Shown here piece after piece: positions 13,201 to 25,850 of a stretch of 64,000 bases of DNA; position 1 is the stretch's first letter; each line of letters opens with the position of its first letter. Under the pieces are notes generated by a model. It made no database searches. It was not told where the DNA came from and saw nothing but the letters and a program-made list of their open reading frames with translations. This DNA is from Neocallimastix lanati (nom. inval.) (Eukaryota; Neocallimastigomycota; Neocallimastigomycetes; Neocallimastigales; Neocallimastigaceae), in NCBI GenBank assembly GCA_016946835.1, contig JACVTC010000045.1:218501-282500 (forward strand), given 5' to 3'. The position numbers were made by a program, and so were the translations under genes.

Positions 13201-13958
13201 AAAACTACAATCATTTAAGATATTTCGTTAATAAAAATTTAAAAATATTATTTTTTATTTAAAAAGAAATGAAATATTTTTAAATTTTTAAATTTGAATA
13301 TTACTAAAAATTTTTAGAATCACAAGAGTAAATAATAAATTTAGTATTAAACATTTAATTATTTAAAAATAATTTTTAATCTATATTAATATATTTAGAA
13401 TAAAAAAAGTCATTTAACAAGATATAATCATTTTTTTCTTTTTGAAATTTTATTTCAATTTTATTTGTAAAGTTATTTAAAAAAAAAAAAATTTAAAAAG
13501 AATATTAAACTAATAATATTATTATTATTAAATAAAATTAAAATAATTGTTTAAATTTTTTAAAAATTTAAAAAAAAATAATAATAAATTTACATTTTAT
13601 ATGTAATAAAAAAACAAAAATATATATACAAATATATACTTATTTTATATTATTTTTAATAATTAATCTAATTTATTTAAAAAAAATTATTAATAAAAAT
13701 TAATCCATAATAAAATATTTAATTCAATAATATTATTTTTAAAGCTTATTAATTTTCGATATTCGTTCTTTTATATGGATTTAAAATCAATATTATATTG
13801 TCGTGAAGTATAATATCATTTTCTATATAAATATCAAATATTATTCTTTACCATCCTTATTTCAAATTGACTGATATTTTATTTGTAATAATTTAATAGT
13901 ATATGTCTTCATTTTCCCTACTTTTTAGTTTTTAAAATTCATTTATTTTGTTATGATT

Positions 13959-14153
13959 TTAACTTTTAAATATGGTATTGCGTAGTATGGATTGATATAT
14001 GGTTTGAGTGAAGATTTGCTCCGAATAGTAATAAGTAATATAGAAGTAAAGAAGAACCAAGGTTGTCAATACCCAATAACCAGTTCCAATAATGTTGTAA
14101 CGATAACATGTACAGGCTGTATCACTAAGAATATCGCTTTTGAGAGACACTGT
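13959..14153 (-). pseudogene. Orphan terminal exon of a membrane protein
   Basis: A patch of normal base composition in an A/T desert. On the minus strand a strong acceptor (pyrimidine run, then ACACAG at about 14154) opens a frame of about 64 codons. It contains a cysteine pair (TACTCYRY) and a hydrophobic helix (GYWVLTTLVLLYFYITYYY), and ends in TAA. No upstream exon is visible within several hundred bases. It may be the last exon of a gene with a long intron, or a gene remnant. I do not recognise the family. Confidence 0.35.
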
Positions 14154-16745
14154 GTAAAAGTACAAAAATAAAAAAAAAAAGTAAATAATTAATAATATTA
14201 ATTTTTTATAGAAAGATATTAATTTTATATATATTTTTATGTTTTTTATCTAAATAAAATATTAAATAAATAGTTATATATGCATGTATTAATACAACTA
14301 TTAAAAAAATTTTTTAATTAAAGACCAATATTTATATATATTAAAAAATACAATCGCATTTTATTTATAGACAATAATTATTTATATAAAATTCATATAA
14401 TTATTCATATTTATTATATTATTTTTCTTTTAAAAAAAAATTTTTTTCATACTTAATTAATTAATTTTATTAAAAAAAATTACCAATATTTAAACATATC
14501 TCTTCTGTAAAAAAAAAATAAAATATTCACATTTAAAAAAGAAAATCTTTACTAAAATAAAAAAAAATTATTTTATTTTTTTAAAAAAAAATTCATTGAG
14601 TCTGTAATGTACAAGAAAAATTATAAAATTATATTCACCTTTTAATATTTTTTTACTTAAAATGAAATAAAATAGAATAAAAATTTTAGTTTTCCATTGC
14701 ATAACTTGTATTCTTTTAGACCTTTTTAAGATTTTTATTTTTAAAATTTTTTCGAAATAAACTTTATTAATGACCAATTTTTTCTATTACTAAAAATCTT
14801 TTAACCTTTGTTAAGAGAGTTTATTAACGATTTTAATTTCTAAAAAAGAATTTTTTAATTTAAAATTAGTGATTTTTAGTTTTAACTCTCATATCTTCCA
14901 ACAATTTTATGATATCTATTTAAATTTATTTATTATTTTATAATTATTAACAATTAAGAAAAGTGAATAAAATTTAATTAGTAATAAAAAATAATTCCTT
15001 TATCTTTTTTTTTTTTTTAAAAAAAAATTTCTTTTTAGAAATAAGTTAAAATTTTAAAATTTTTATTTTTTATTTTTTAAAAATGAAATTCACTAAAATT
15101 TGAAATAAATTTATATAAAATTTAAATAAAATATAAATATTATAAAAAATTATAAAAAATATTTTTATTGAAATTTTAATAAGTTTAAAATAAATTCACT
15201 TAGAATAAGTAAACATTTAAAATTTAATAAAGTTTGGTTATACTTCATAATTTTTTATATTTGATTCTGGGAAAATATTTATTCCTTATTATTTTCTTTT
15301 TATTTTAAATTCAATAATGCATTCAACTTAAAAAAATAGTAACTATAAATTTTCATTTAGGTATAATTAAAAGATAAAATAAGTAAAAGTTTTTATTTAA
15401 TTTTATTTATTATTTTTTATCTATTTATTATTATTTTTTATATATTATTAATGTTCATTTGTAAATATAATTTTCATTATTTTTCACTTCTTTGTAAATT
15501 TAAATTTTAAATTATTGATTTGAAATAGATAAATTCAAATATCAATTTCATTTTATTATATGTATTTATATAAATAAAAATTAATATTAATATAAATCTA
15601 GATAATTTGGTAATAAATTATCTAATTATTTTAATATTATTCATTTATTATAAAAGAAGAGTAACATTAAAATTACTTGTTTTAATTTTTAGTGATAATT
15701 ATATATTTTACTGTAATGTAAAAATGAAGAAAAAAAAGAAATATTATTATTAAATTCAAATTAAGCTAATAATATTTATTTTTGTGTTATGTTTTTTTTT
15801 TTTTTTTTTAAAATAATTAATTTTATTAATAAATAATTGATACCTTAAAAAAAATTATTATTATATATAATTTATATTATTTTCATTAAGAAACTATATA
15901 ATTTACAATTAAAAATTTAATTTTTCTTTATTGTAAATTAAAAAAATTATTATATATTAATTAAAAAATATCACTTTAATTTTAAAATTAAAATAAAATG
16001 TTTATATTATTTTATTAAAATTCTAACCTAAAATAATAATATTAATTAAATGACAGAAAATTTCATATTATAATTATTTTTTAAAATATTAAGTTATATA
16101 GGAAGGTAAAATAGAAATATATATAATTTTTTATCTATTTTTTCTATATTAAACTTAAAAAAAAACAACTCTATTATTAGTTTTAAGTAAAACAAACAAA
16201 CAAATCTTGTTGTATTAATGTTATAAATATAAATCTAAAAAATAAATAATACTATTTCAAAATATTATTTAAATTATATTGCAAATAAGCAATTAAAATA
16301 ATTTATATATTTAAAATAAATAATCATTTTAAAATTTAAATATAATAAGGTTATTAGTTTTAGAAAGCATGTTTTCAAAATAATTTAAACTGCCGAATTA
16401 ATTTACTATTTAAATTTACTTCAACTAGTGAATTATACATTTTAAAATTTAAAAAAAAAAAAAATAAACAATGAAACTTAAATTTAAAAATTATAATTAA
16501 AAAATAATATTTTATAAAATATATAATATTCAAAACTCAGAAAACAAACAAAATTATTCCATTTCTTGTTGAATTTGATAATTACTATGATTTCAAATTT
16601 CAGTTTAAATCTTAAGAATTTTTAATGTTAAATATTTAAATATACTTTATCTCATTCTATAAATATGAACGATCTTTCCTCGTAAATTTTGTTGGCAGAT
16701 AATTAAACTTGAATTTCAATTATATAAAGTAATAATTATTGTAAA

Positions 16746-18554
16746 ATGAAAATTTTTAAAAACTGTGCTATAATAATTTATATATTTGTATTTACTAGTA
16801 TTTTATCTCTAGAAAAAAATTATAAAAAACAAAATGTAGTTTCGTTAACAAAGAATGAACTAATTGATAATAATATAAAGCATGATTCCTTAAATTTATA
16901 TGAAAACCAAGAAAAACTTATTGTTTCTTTAACATCGTATCCTGATAGAATTAAATATGTAAAACTCGTGCTTGAATCATTGGTAAATCAATCTGTACCA
17001 TATTCAATGTATCATATTGTTTTGGTCTTAGCTATTCCTGAATTTCCTAATAAAGAAAATGATTTACCTGTTAATTTAATGGAATTTATAAATAAATATC
17101 CAGATTTGATTGAAATCTTATGGTATGAAAGAAATATAAATAGCCATAAAAGGTTAATTCCAACCTTAAAGAAATATCCCAATAATCCAATATTAATTTG
17201 TGATGATCATATTATTAGAAAACAATGGTGGATAAATATGTTTTTGGAAGATCATAATAAATATCCTAATGACATAATTTTTGGTGCATCAAATCAATAT
17301 TTAACAGCTGAATATAAATGGGAATCATATAAATATTTATTTTTAAAATCAGAGGCTGGTAAATTAAATGCAATTAAAAATATGATTATTAATACCGGAA
17401 AACCTATGAATGGATTTGGGGGTATCTTATTTCCCATAAATACATTTACAGATAAAAGATTTTTTGAAGAAGATTTATTAATGAAATTATCTCCTTCATC
17501 AGATGAATCATGGCAATGGTGTTTTAATATTATTGAAAATAAAGTGTTACGTCAGTCATCTAAAATTTACGATTATTCAAAAGATATTATTAGAAATTCA
17601 CAAGGTACTTCATTATATAGGGTAGATGATACAAATTACGATTTAATTTTAAAAAACTTAATTAATGAATTTCCTGATTTTAAAAAGAAATTAGATGAAA
17701 AATTTAAATTAATAAATTATAAATATTGTTTATGTACAATAGTCAATGACAAATACGTCGTAGGTTTTGAAACAATGCTATATTCATTTTATAAACATAA
17801 TAATTGGTTTAATGGAGATATTTTAGTAATACATGATGACAAATACAGTGTTTTATCAAATGAATCTAAAAAAGGAATACTATCTAAATTTCCTAATGTA
17901 AAATTTTTGAAAATAAATACATTAAAATATGATAAAGTAAATATGAAGTCAATTACAAAAAGATTTATACCTCCTTTAATAAAATTTGAGATTTTTGGTT
18001 TAATAGATTATGATAAAGTTTTATATTTGGATTCTGATACTCTAGTGATTTCAAATATTTATGAATTATTTAATCGAAATGAAAATTTAATATGCATAAC
18101 AAATCATAAATATTCGGTGGAAAATAAAGAAATATGGAATAATATTTTTAATGGAAAAAGAAGGACAGAAATAAATAATGGTGTAATATTTATTAATAAA
18201 AATATGTTAGATAAGAAACATGTTAATGGAATGTTAAATTTAACATTAAAATATAATAAATCATTTCCATTTTATAATGGACTTCCTGATCAAGATATTA
18301 TGCAAGTTTATTTCCTTAAAAATAATATAAAAGTAACTTTAGTATCTAATATTTATAATACTGTGAAAACTGTATTTTATGGAAATAATAGAAAAATTAC
18401 TGATGAAAAAATAATTCATTACGTTAATTTAAAACCTTGGAAATCAAATAAACCTAAATATAAATATATTTATGACATATGGCATAATTATAATAATGAA
18501 TTAAATGAATTATATACGGATAAAATCAAAATTGAAAATGAAACAAAAACTTAA
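16746..18554 (+). CDS. Two-domain glycosyltransferase (GT-A-like domain plus GT8 domain)
   Basis: 602 residues without introns. Residues 7-22 form a hydrophobic signal or signal-anchor, so it probably works in the secretory pathway. The N-terminal domain (about 56-310) begins LIVSLTSYPDR and has ICDDH near 151-155, resembling bacterial-type glycosyltransferases that start with this segment. The C-terminal domain (about 323-585) is GT8-like: the metal-binding LDSDT near 428-432, NNGVIFINK near 477, DQDIM near 515 and HYVNLKPWK near 557. GT8 enzymes transfer sugars from nucleotide sugars with retention of configuration. The likely role is two successive sugar additions on a surface glycan or glycoprotein; the substrate is unknown. 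Lack of introns and bacterial-like domain pairing suggest horizontal acquisition. The start is the only upstream ATG before the hydrophobic segment. Confidence 0.85.
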   Translation: MKIFKNCAIIIYIFVFTSILSLEKNYKKQNVVSLTKNELIDNNIKHDSLNLYENQEKLIVSLTSYPDRIKYVKLVLESLVNQSVPYSMYHIVLVLAIPEFPNKENDLPVNLMEFINKYPDLIEILWYERNINSHKRLIPTLKKYPNNPILICDDHIIRKQWWINMFLEDHNKYPNDIIFGASNQYLTAEYKWESYKYLFLKSEAGKLNAIKNMIINTGKPMNGFGGILFPINTFTDKRFFEEDLLMKLSPSSDESWQWCFNIIENKVLRQSSKIYDYSKDIIRNSQGTSLYRVDDTNYDLILKNLINEFPDFKKKLDEKFKLINYKYCLCTIVNDKYVVGFETMLYSFYKHNNWFNGDILVIHDDKYSVLSNESKKGILSKFPNVKFLKINTLKYDKVNMKSITKRFIPPLIKFEIFGLIDYDKVLYLDSDTLVISNIYELFNRNENLICITNHKYSVENKEIWNNIFNGKRRTEINNGVIFINKNMLDKKHVNGMLNLTLKYNKSFPFYNGLPDQDIMQVYFLKNNIKVTLVSNIYNTVKTVFYGNNRKITDEKIIHYVNLKPWKSNKPKYKYIYDIWHNYNNELNELYTDKIKIENETKT

Positions 18555-19440
18555 ATAACAAAGAAATAAAAAATAAAATAAAAATAGTAAAAGAAAATAA
18601 AAAAAAATAAAAGAGTATGAAAAATTATTAATATCTAAATCACCAAAATATGATTACAATAAAATTGTAAAAGAAAATTTTTATTATTAAAAGCATTATA
18701 GTATTAATAATATTTTTAAAAATATTTGGATAATACTTTAATAAAAAAAATATAATCCTTTGATAAAGTACAATATGTATATAAGAATTATATTAAAATA
18801 CAAGAATTGTAAATTTAAATTTTTATTTAAATTTAATATATAATATAAAATATTATTAAAAGGTATAATAATAACATTTCTAATATTATAAATAAATTTG
18901 TGAAAAAATGAAGAATAACTTAATTATTTATTTCATATATTTAATATTATAATATATTTATTGTTTTATTTTCTTTGAAATTATTTAAAATAAATTTTAT
19001 TAATTAGATTTTTTGTTCTTAATTTAAATAAATATTATTAATTAAGATTAATAATTTTTGCTTATTAATTATTAATTAAATTTTTTTAATTTTATTTCTG
19101 TTCTTTAAGTGATTTCTTTTATATTTATATTATTAGATTCTACTTTTTTAATTATAAAAATTATTATAATTTAATATTTATATAATACAATTATATTTTT
19201 ATGCTAGCTCTTTATTGTAATAAAGCCACAAATAATTAATTAGCATATACAATAATTATTTTTTAATATATTTTAATTTAATAATTAATTAATATAATAA
19301 ACTTTATTTTTAATTAATTTAATTAATTTTATAACTTTATTTAATAAAATATTTTATTAGATAATTTATTAAAAATTTATTAATATAATAATTTTCCGAA
19401 ATTTAATATAATTTGTGTTTTTTTTGGCAAGAAAATATTT
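18555..19440. other. AT-rich spacer
   Basis: No gene or repeat recognised between the glycosyltransferase stop codon and the target site of copia copy B. Confidence 0.6.
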
Positions 19441-19445
19441 ATATT

Positions 19446-19685
19446 TGTTAGAATATAAAAAAAAATAAATACTTAATAATGACTTTAATATATTTTACCC
19501 AATCAGAATATTATTATATTTAAATAAAATTATAAAAGAAATAAAAAGTAACCTTGTTAAAAATACATACACTTTTGTAATTATAAAAAATAAAGATAAA
19601 TAAAATTAAATATTAAGTATCATATAAAAAATGTTATTCTAAAAATATATCTAATTTTCTCAATATTTGTTTTTGATGTTTAATA
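19446..19685 (+). repeat. 5' LTR of copy B
   Basis: 240 bp, TGTTAGAATAT...TTTAATA. Ends are fixed by comparison with the 3' LTR and by the ATATT duplication. Confidence 0.9.
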
Positions 19686-19715
19686 GATTAAGAGTCTCAG
19701 TCTACAACTGAGCTT
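19686..19715 (+). promoter_or_regulatory. Primer-binding site of copy B (tRNA-Lys(CUU) half)
   Basis: Directly follows the LTR. The core GATTAAGAGTCTCA is the exact complement of TGAGACTCTTAATC, the anticodon stem-loop of eukaryotic tRNA-Lys(CUU) as I recall it. The next bases resemble the complement of its D-arm and also form a hairpin (CTCAGT/ACTGAG). Confidence 0.7.
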
Positions 19716-19939
19716 AACCATAAGTTAAGTTATAATTTACATAATTAAAATATAAATATATTCATCTTATAAATAAATTGAACTAACGCTTTCTTATTTT
19801 TAATATTAAAAATCATTTTTATATTTATCAATAATAACATCTAATTTTGAATTATCAAAGAAATAATTTAATTAATTATGAATCTACATAATTAACTTTG
19901 TTATTTTCATAATAATTAAATCAAAATATATTATCAAAA

Positions 19940-19973
<34 letters not shown>

Positions 19974-20054
19974 AAATAAATTAATGAGGGATTAATACAA
20001 TTTAATAATATCATTATTCATTCATTGTATATAAAAATATACATATATATTATA

Positions 20055-20302
20055 GTGAGTCAAATTATAATTTGAACTGAAAATTAGTATTATCAATAAA
20101 ATTTTATATTGAAATAAAATAAAAAAAAAAAAAAAAAATTAATAATAAAATAAAATAATAAAATAGTCAGTCAATTATAATTTGAACTGAAAATCATATG
20201 GTCAGTCAAATAATTAATTTGAACTGTAAAAATAGTATAGTCAGTCAAATAATTAATTTGAACTGAAAATCATATGGTCAGTCAAATAATTAATTTGAAC
20301 TG
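20055..20302 (+). repeat. Leader hairpin array of copy B, 5 units
   Basis: Units start at about 20055, 20166, 20201, 20240 and 20277. Each reads GTCAGTCAAAT...ATTTGAACTG, and its arms pair with one bulged base. The array lies between the primer-binding site and gag. The function is unknown; packaging or dimerisation would be plausible. Confidence 0.8.
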
Positions 20303-20827
20303 AAAATATTATTATAAATTATTAACAATAAAAATAAAAAAATATATATATATTTTTAATTCCAATATTAATAAATGTAAATCAAGTATAAATACCTTTT
20401 TCAAACATAAAAAACCAATAATATAAATGTTTAATTAAATTAATTTCAAATAGCATAATGAAAAATATTACATTAAAAAAATAAGATAAAAATAGAAACC
20501 AATAATAATTCTGAAATATATTATTTTATAATTTTTTTTTTATTAAGTAATAAATATAACTTAACCAATTATCAAAAAATATATATTATTAAAGTTCATT
20601 ATAAATTATCAAGGAAATATTAAACAATATATATTTCAATTTACATTTATTTAATGAAAATAGAATAAGGTTTTAATCAATATATTGAATATGTATAAAT
20701 AAACAATCCAGACATACAACATATCCCTCATCTATTATTCTTTAAAATTTTAAATAAAAAAAAATATTCGCATAATATAAAATATTAATAAATTATTAAA
20801 AAATAAATTAATTTAAAATTCTCCACA

Positions 20828-23800
20828 ATGGCTAACACAAGAAGAAACAATAGAAATGAAGTAATTACCATTGAAGAACCCATTGACATCAGGCCAACAA
20901 TTAAATTTAACTACTCTGAAAATTTTAACAGAGTAGTTGAATTAAATACTGAAAACTATAATAGATGGAGAACCAAAATCCTTCATCTATTATCAATTAA
21001 CAACCTAGTTGGCTATATCACCAAAGAAAAAGTTAAGAAATTAAGGAAGAGAGATATACAAGATGACCTATCTGAGTATATCGAAGATGAATTTGATGAC
21101 ACATTGGTGTATGACAAAAACACCAATGTAGTTGATATCAATAACGATATCACAACAAAATGGTTCGTCCTAAACAGTATTAGAGAAAAAACACAAGACA
21201 TTGTGCAAGGATCAAATAAAACCGCCTTTGAATTGTGGAAGATTCTAAAAAGATCTTTTACCAAAAACATCAACACGCGTAAATTAGAACTTAAAACCAA
21301 ACTCGATAATTTGAAGTATAACCCAGAAGTGGACATTAATATATTTATTGCTGAACTACAGAACACACTTGATGAACTCGAGAAAATAGATAATGACGTT
21401 GAATCAAGTGTTAAAGTAGGCATCCTTAACAGAAGCCTCCCAGAAGAACTCCGTTGGATTAATGTGTTTCAATTTAAAAATGATTGGAATAAATGCAGTG
21501 AATATGTTAAGGATGTATTGCCTGAAATAATCTCTTCAAACCTAAAAGAATCCTTAACAAATAATCAAAATAATAAAAATATATTTTCAATAGAAAATAA
21601 TACTAACATTAATACAAATAAGAAAAAACTTACTAAAATAAAAACATCTACTAAAAAGACCAAAAATGGTAGATTTAATTACTGTGGTAAATGGGGCCAT
21701 TTCTTTTATAACTGTAAAATTAGAAGAGATGATAAAAATAATAACAAAAGAAGAAAAATTTTCAAAAGAAGAAGAAATAATTTTAAAAGAAAATCTAATA
21801 AACGTAGAAATTATGCAAATTTCATGGAAAAAGAAAGGTACGATACAAGCTATGCCGATTCTTTTACCAAGGATTACAATTCTCAAGAAAACCTTGATAT
21901 TAATTTTGCCGAAGTAAATAAACAAAAAGAAATGATGTGTTGGATATTGGACTCCGGCGCATCAATAAATATTACTGGTCATTTAAATAAATTACATAAT
22001 ATTCAAAAGTGCAATGACAAAGTTTATTTAGCTAATAATCAAGTTATATCAACACAATTTAAAGGAGATCTCATAGGATACATTAGTAATCACAAAATAA
22101 TCATTAAGAATGTTTATTACTCACCAAAAATAAATAAAAATTTATTATCAATTGGAAATCTTACACAACAAGGATACAAAATAATTTTCAATAATACTAA
22201 TAATAAATCATATGCACTAATTTATGACGAACACAATCATAGAATATTATCAATTAAATCGAACCAATCTAATACATTTAAATTTTGGATTTCAACTCAA
22301 CCATTAAATTTTCAAAATAACCAACATAATAATAATTTGGTTGAAATCAATTATACACATTTAAAATCAATTGATAAACTAAATTTATGGCATCGTCGTT
22401 TTGCCCATTTTAATATCAATAGTATCAAAAATAAAATTTTAAAAATCAACATAAACTCAAAGTGCCCTATTTGTAGTTATTCAAAACTTAAAAATAAGCC
22501 CTTCAAATCATCACATAATAGAGCCAAAAATATATTTCAACTCATACACATGGATCTTATAGGTCCAATACAAAACTCTATCTATGACAATAAATATATC
22601 TTAACCATTTTGGATGACCATTCAAGATTTGGGTGGACTCTCTTTATGAAGAGTAAATCAGAAACTTTTTATCACATCCATAATTGGTTTAATAAAATAA
22701 AAAATCAATTTAACAAAAGAATTCAATATATCCGTACAGATAATGGCACCGAATTTAACAACAAAAATTTCAAACAATTCTACATTGACTTTGGAATACA
22801 ACATCAATTTACTGTTCCCTACCACCCACTACAAAATGGTAGGATTGAACGATTCAACGGCACTATAATCAATTCCGCAAAGTCAATGTTAAATGACGCA
22901 AATCTGAGCTTACAATTTTGGGAAGATGCCATCTCTACTTCCAACTACATTCATAATCGAATCCCTCATAAAGGGATAAATAATAAAATTCCATATGAAC
23001 TTCTAACCAATAACAAAGTTGATTATTCAAACATACGTGTCTTCGTATGTAAATTTTTTATTACGTTCCAAAACTATTCCGTACCAAATTTCAAAATAAC
23101 TCATCTCCTGGCATATTCTTGGGGTATGTTGATAATTCCACAGCATACAAAATTCTTGATATAACAAATAATAAAATTATAATTTCACGAAATGTTGAAT
23201 TCTTTGAATTTACACTAGGAAATTCACATTTATCTCATTGCGATAATGACATCTCAAATTTTATTCCCAATAATATAATAAGGAGGAATGATAATACCTA
23301 CTTTTATGATAACACGTATGATATAAACCACGGCAAAGACTTCAATAATACTAACAATAATAATCCGTATTATCAATATAATAACAATAAGTCAAATAAT
23401 ATTCAAATATTAGACAATAATACTCAAATAAATGAAAATAATATACCAAGTAAAAACATTCAAATAAAAAATAAAAGAACATATAACAAAAGAAGAAACA
23501 ACAATAATAACAACATCAAAAATATTAATAATAATCATAACAAAGATTATAATAATAATATAGAATCTCAAGATCATAACATTAACAACAACGACAATAA
23601 TAATAACAATAACACAAGTAACAATAAAATTAATAACAACGATAACACAAACAGCAACAACAACACTACCAACAGCAATAATAACAAAATAAATAATAAT
23701 ATTAATAAAAACGACAATATGATCACTGTCAGTAATAAAAACAATCATAATAATTCAAATATAGACAGATATAATTCAAACAATAATAACGATAACAACA

Positions 23801-25476
23801 ATGAACAACGAATCATTAATAACTTAATGAATAACAAATTATTTAACATAGAATCTTCCATACATTTAGGAAAAAGAAATAGAAATGAAAACTTCATATT
23901 AAATTCAAATAACAAAAAACAAAAATCATTAAAAGAATTACGCGAACCAAATAATTATGATGATATCTTTAAATTAAATGATAAAAATGAATGGTTAAAA
24001 TCAGTCGATAATGAACTCGACAATATGAAAAATCTAAAAGTATATGAAATAATTGATAAAATACCTAAGAACGCAAACTTAATATCATCAAGATGGATTT
24101 TCAAATTCAAACGAAACTCAAATGGAGAAATAATCAAAAGAAAATCAAGATTAGTAGCAAAGGGATTTACGCAAGAATACGGCATAGATTATAAAGAAAC
24201 CTTTGCACCTACCTTAAAACAGGATTCAATAAGAATCTTTACAGCAATTTCCACTCAGAACAATTTTGAAATAAACCAAATAGATATAACTGCCGCCTAT
24301 TTAAATGTTGAATTAAATGAAGATTTGTATATGAAACCACCCAAAGGACATGAAGATTACAATAAGAAATTTTGGAAATTGAAGAAGGCAATATATGGAC
24401 TGAAACAAAGTGGTGCCAAGTGGAATGATAAATTAAACGGCTATCTAATAAAAATTGGATATAAAAGACTTATAAGTGAACCTTGTTTGTACGTTAAATT
24501 TAATAAAAGAAAACATTTAAGTATGTTAGCAATATATGTGGATGAAATTTAATATCAGGATCAAAGAAAACAATAGAAAGTGTAAAATTATTAATTGAGA
24601 AAAAGTTCAAAATGAAAGATATAGGTAATGTTGATTATATTATTGGAATAAAATTTATAAAACATAAAAATGGTTACTTTTTACATCAACACAGATATAT
24701 AGATGAATTACTTTCTAAGTTTAATATGAAAATATTAAACAAATTATGCACCTCTTAGAATTATGACTCCAATTGAAAATGAAGATCTTAGGAAGGTAAA
24801 AGTAGATGAAACAAAATATAGAAGCATAATAGAAAATTTATTATATCTCAGTATATGTACAAGACTCGACATTATCTTCTCAGTATCAAAAGCAGCTAGA
24901 AGAGCAAAGGAACCAAATATGGAAGACTGGAATAACGTAATGAGAATATTAAGATATTTAAAAGGAACTAAAAAATATGGAATAAATTTCACAAATAATC
25001 CGAATGTTAAAGCATATGTCGATTCGGATTACGGAGGTGACTTGGAAACTAGACGTTCAACAACAGGATTCTTAATAACATTTGGTGGTGCACCAACAAG
25101 CTGGTGTTCAAAGTTACAAAAATCAATATCGACTTCAACAGCCGAGTCCGAATATTACAGTCTTAGTGAATGCGGTAAACAATGTATATGGTACTTAAAT
25201 TTATTCGAAGAATTGAACTTAAATATTAAAAATATTGAAGTAAATGTTGACAATAAAGCAGCTATTTATAATGCTAAAAATCAAACTATCAACCCAAAAA
25301 TTAAACATGTAGACATTAGGGTCCATTACATAAGAGAAATAGTCAAAGAAAATAAAATCTATCTTAAATATATAAAATCTGAAAACAATCTCGCTGATGG
25401 GTTTACGAAGTATTTAAATGGGACATTAATGGATAAATTTAGAAATTCCTTATTAACAAAAATTGATGATTTATAA
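20828..25476 (+). pseudogene. gag-pol coding region of copy B
   Basis: Parts in order: gag with zinc knuckle (about 20.8-21.8 kb), protease (about 21.9 kb), integrase with HHCC finger and catalytic core (about 22.4-22.9 kb), a linker very rich in Asn (about 23.3-23.8 kb), RT (about 23.9-24.8 kb) and RNase H (to 25.5 kb). Broken, with about three breaks. Confidence 0.85.
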
Positions 25477-25499
25477 TTTATTTGAAATAATATAAATAA

Positions 25500-25530
25500 A
25501 AAATATGACATTTTAGGAAAGTCGTATTTT
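25500..25530 (+). promoter_or_regulatory. Hairpin abutting the polypurine tract of copy B
   Basis: Arms AAAATATGAC (25500-25509) and GTCGTATTTT (25521-25530) pair over 10 positions with one G-U. The purine tract AGGAGGAA (25531-25538) and the LTR follow at once. Confidence 0.6.
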
Positions 25531-25538
25531 AGGAGGAA

Positions 25539-25777
25539 TGTTAGAATATAAAAAAAATAAATACTTAATAATGACCTTATATAATTTACCCAATCAGAAT
25601 ATTATTATATTTAAATAAAATTATAAAAGAAATAAAATGTAACCTCGTTAAAAATTCATACACTTTTGTAATTATAAAAAATAAAAGATAAATAAAATTA
25701 AATATTAAGTATTATATATAAAATGCTATTCTAAAAATATATCTAATTTTCTTAATATTTGTTTTTGGTGTTTAATA
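25539..25777 (+). repeat. 3' LTR of copy B
   Basis: 239 bp, TGTTAGAATAT...TTTAATA, followed by the target duplication ATATT. It is more similar to the LTR of copy C than to its own 5' LTR. Confidence 0.9.
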
Positions 25778-25782
25778 ATATT

Positions 25783-25850
25783 AACAGAGAAATAAAAATA
25801 TAAAATAAATTTAATGTAAAATATCTCTTTGAAATATATATTCCAAAATC
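25783..25850 (+). repeat. Relic of an E-family LTR next to copy B
   Basis: The flank of copy B aligns with the middle of the E-family LTR (shared AAATAAATTTAATGTAAA and ATATCTCTT). It suggests that B landed in an old E-type LTR. I could not find the other half upstream of B. Confidence 0.45.

Larger units (their letters stand above)
10839..16745. other. Gene-poor AT-rich region with element relics
   Basis: Mostly A/T spacer. It holds a solo LTR (11424-11662), a decayed pol piece (about 13045-13200), an orphan exon on the minus strand (13959-14153) and an isolated GC-rich inverted repeat (12796-12810), all listed separately. I see no other gene. Confidence 0.55.
19446..25777 (+). mobile_element. 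Ty1/copia retrotransposon copy B
   Basis: Nearly full-length LTR element. Order: 5' LTR, primer-binding site, hairpin-rich leader, gag with a zinc knuckle, aspartic protease (LDSGASINIT), integrase, Asn-rich linker, reverse transcriptase, RNase H (STAESEYY), hairpin, purine tract, 3' LTR. It is flanked by a 5-bp duplication ATATT at 19441-19445 and 25778-25782, so the boundaries are firm. The LTRs differ at roughly a dozen places by eye (about 5%), which makes it clearly older than D and E. The coding part is broken, with about three breaks. Confidence 0.92.

Noticed and set aside
19686-19720. A tRNA gene at the LTR edge
   Set aside because: Only the anticodon-arm and D-arm-like complement is present, without acceptor or T arms, and always next to an LTR; it is a primer-binding site.
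20055-20302. CRISPR-like look of regularly spaced hairpin repeats
   Set aside because: The setting is a eukaryotic retroelement leader, spacing is uneven, there are no unique spacers of constant size and no cas genes.
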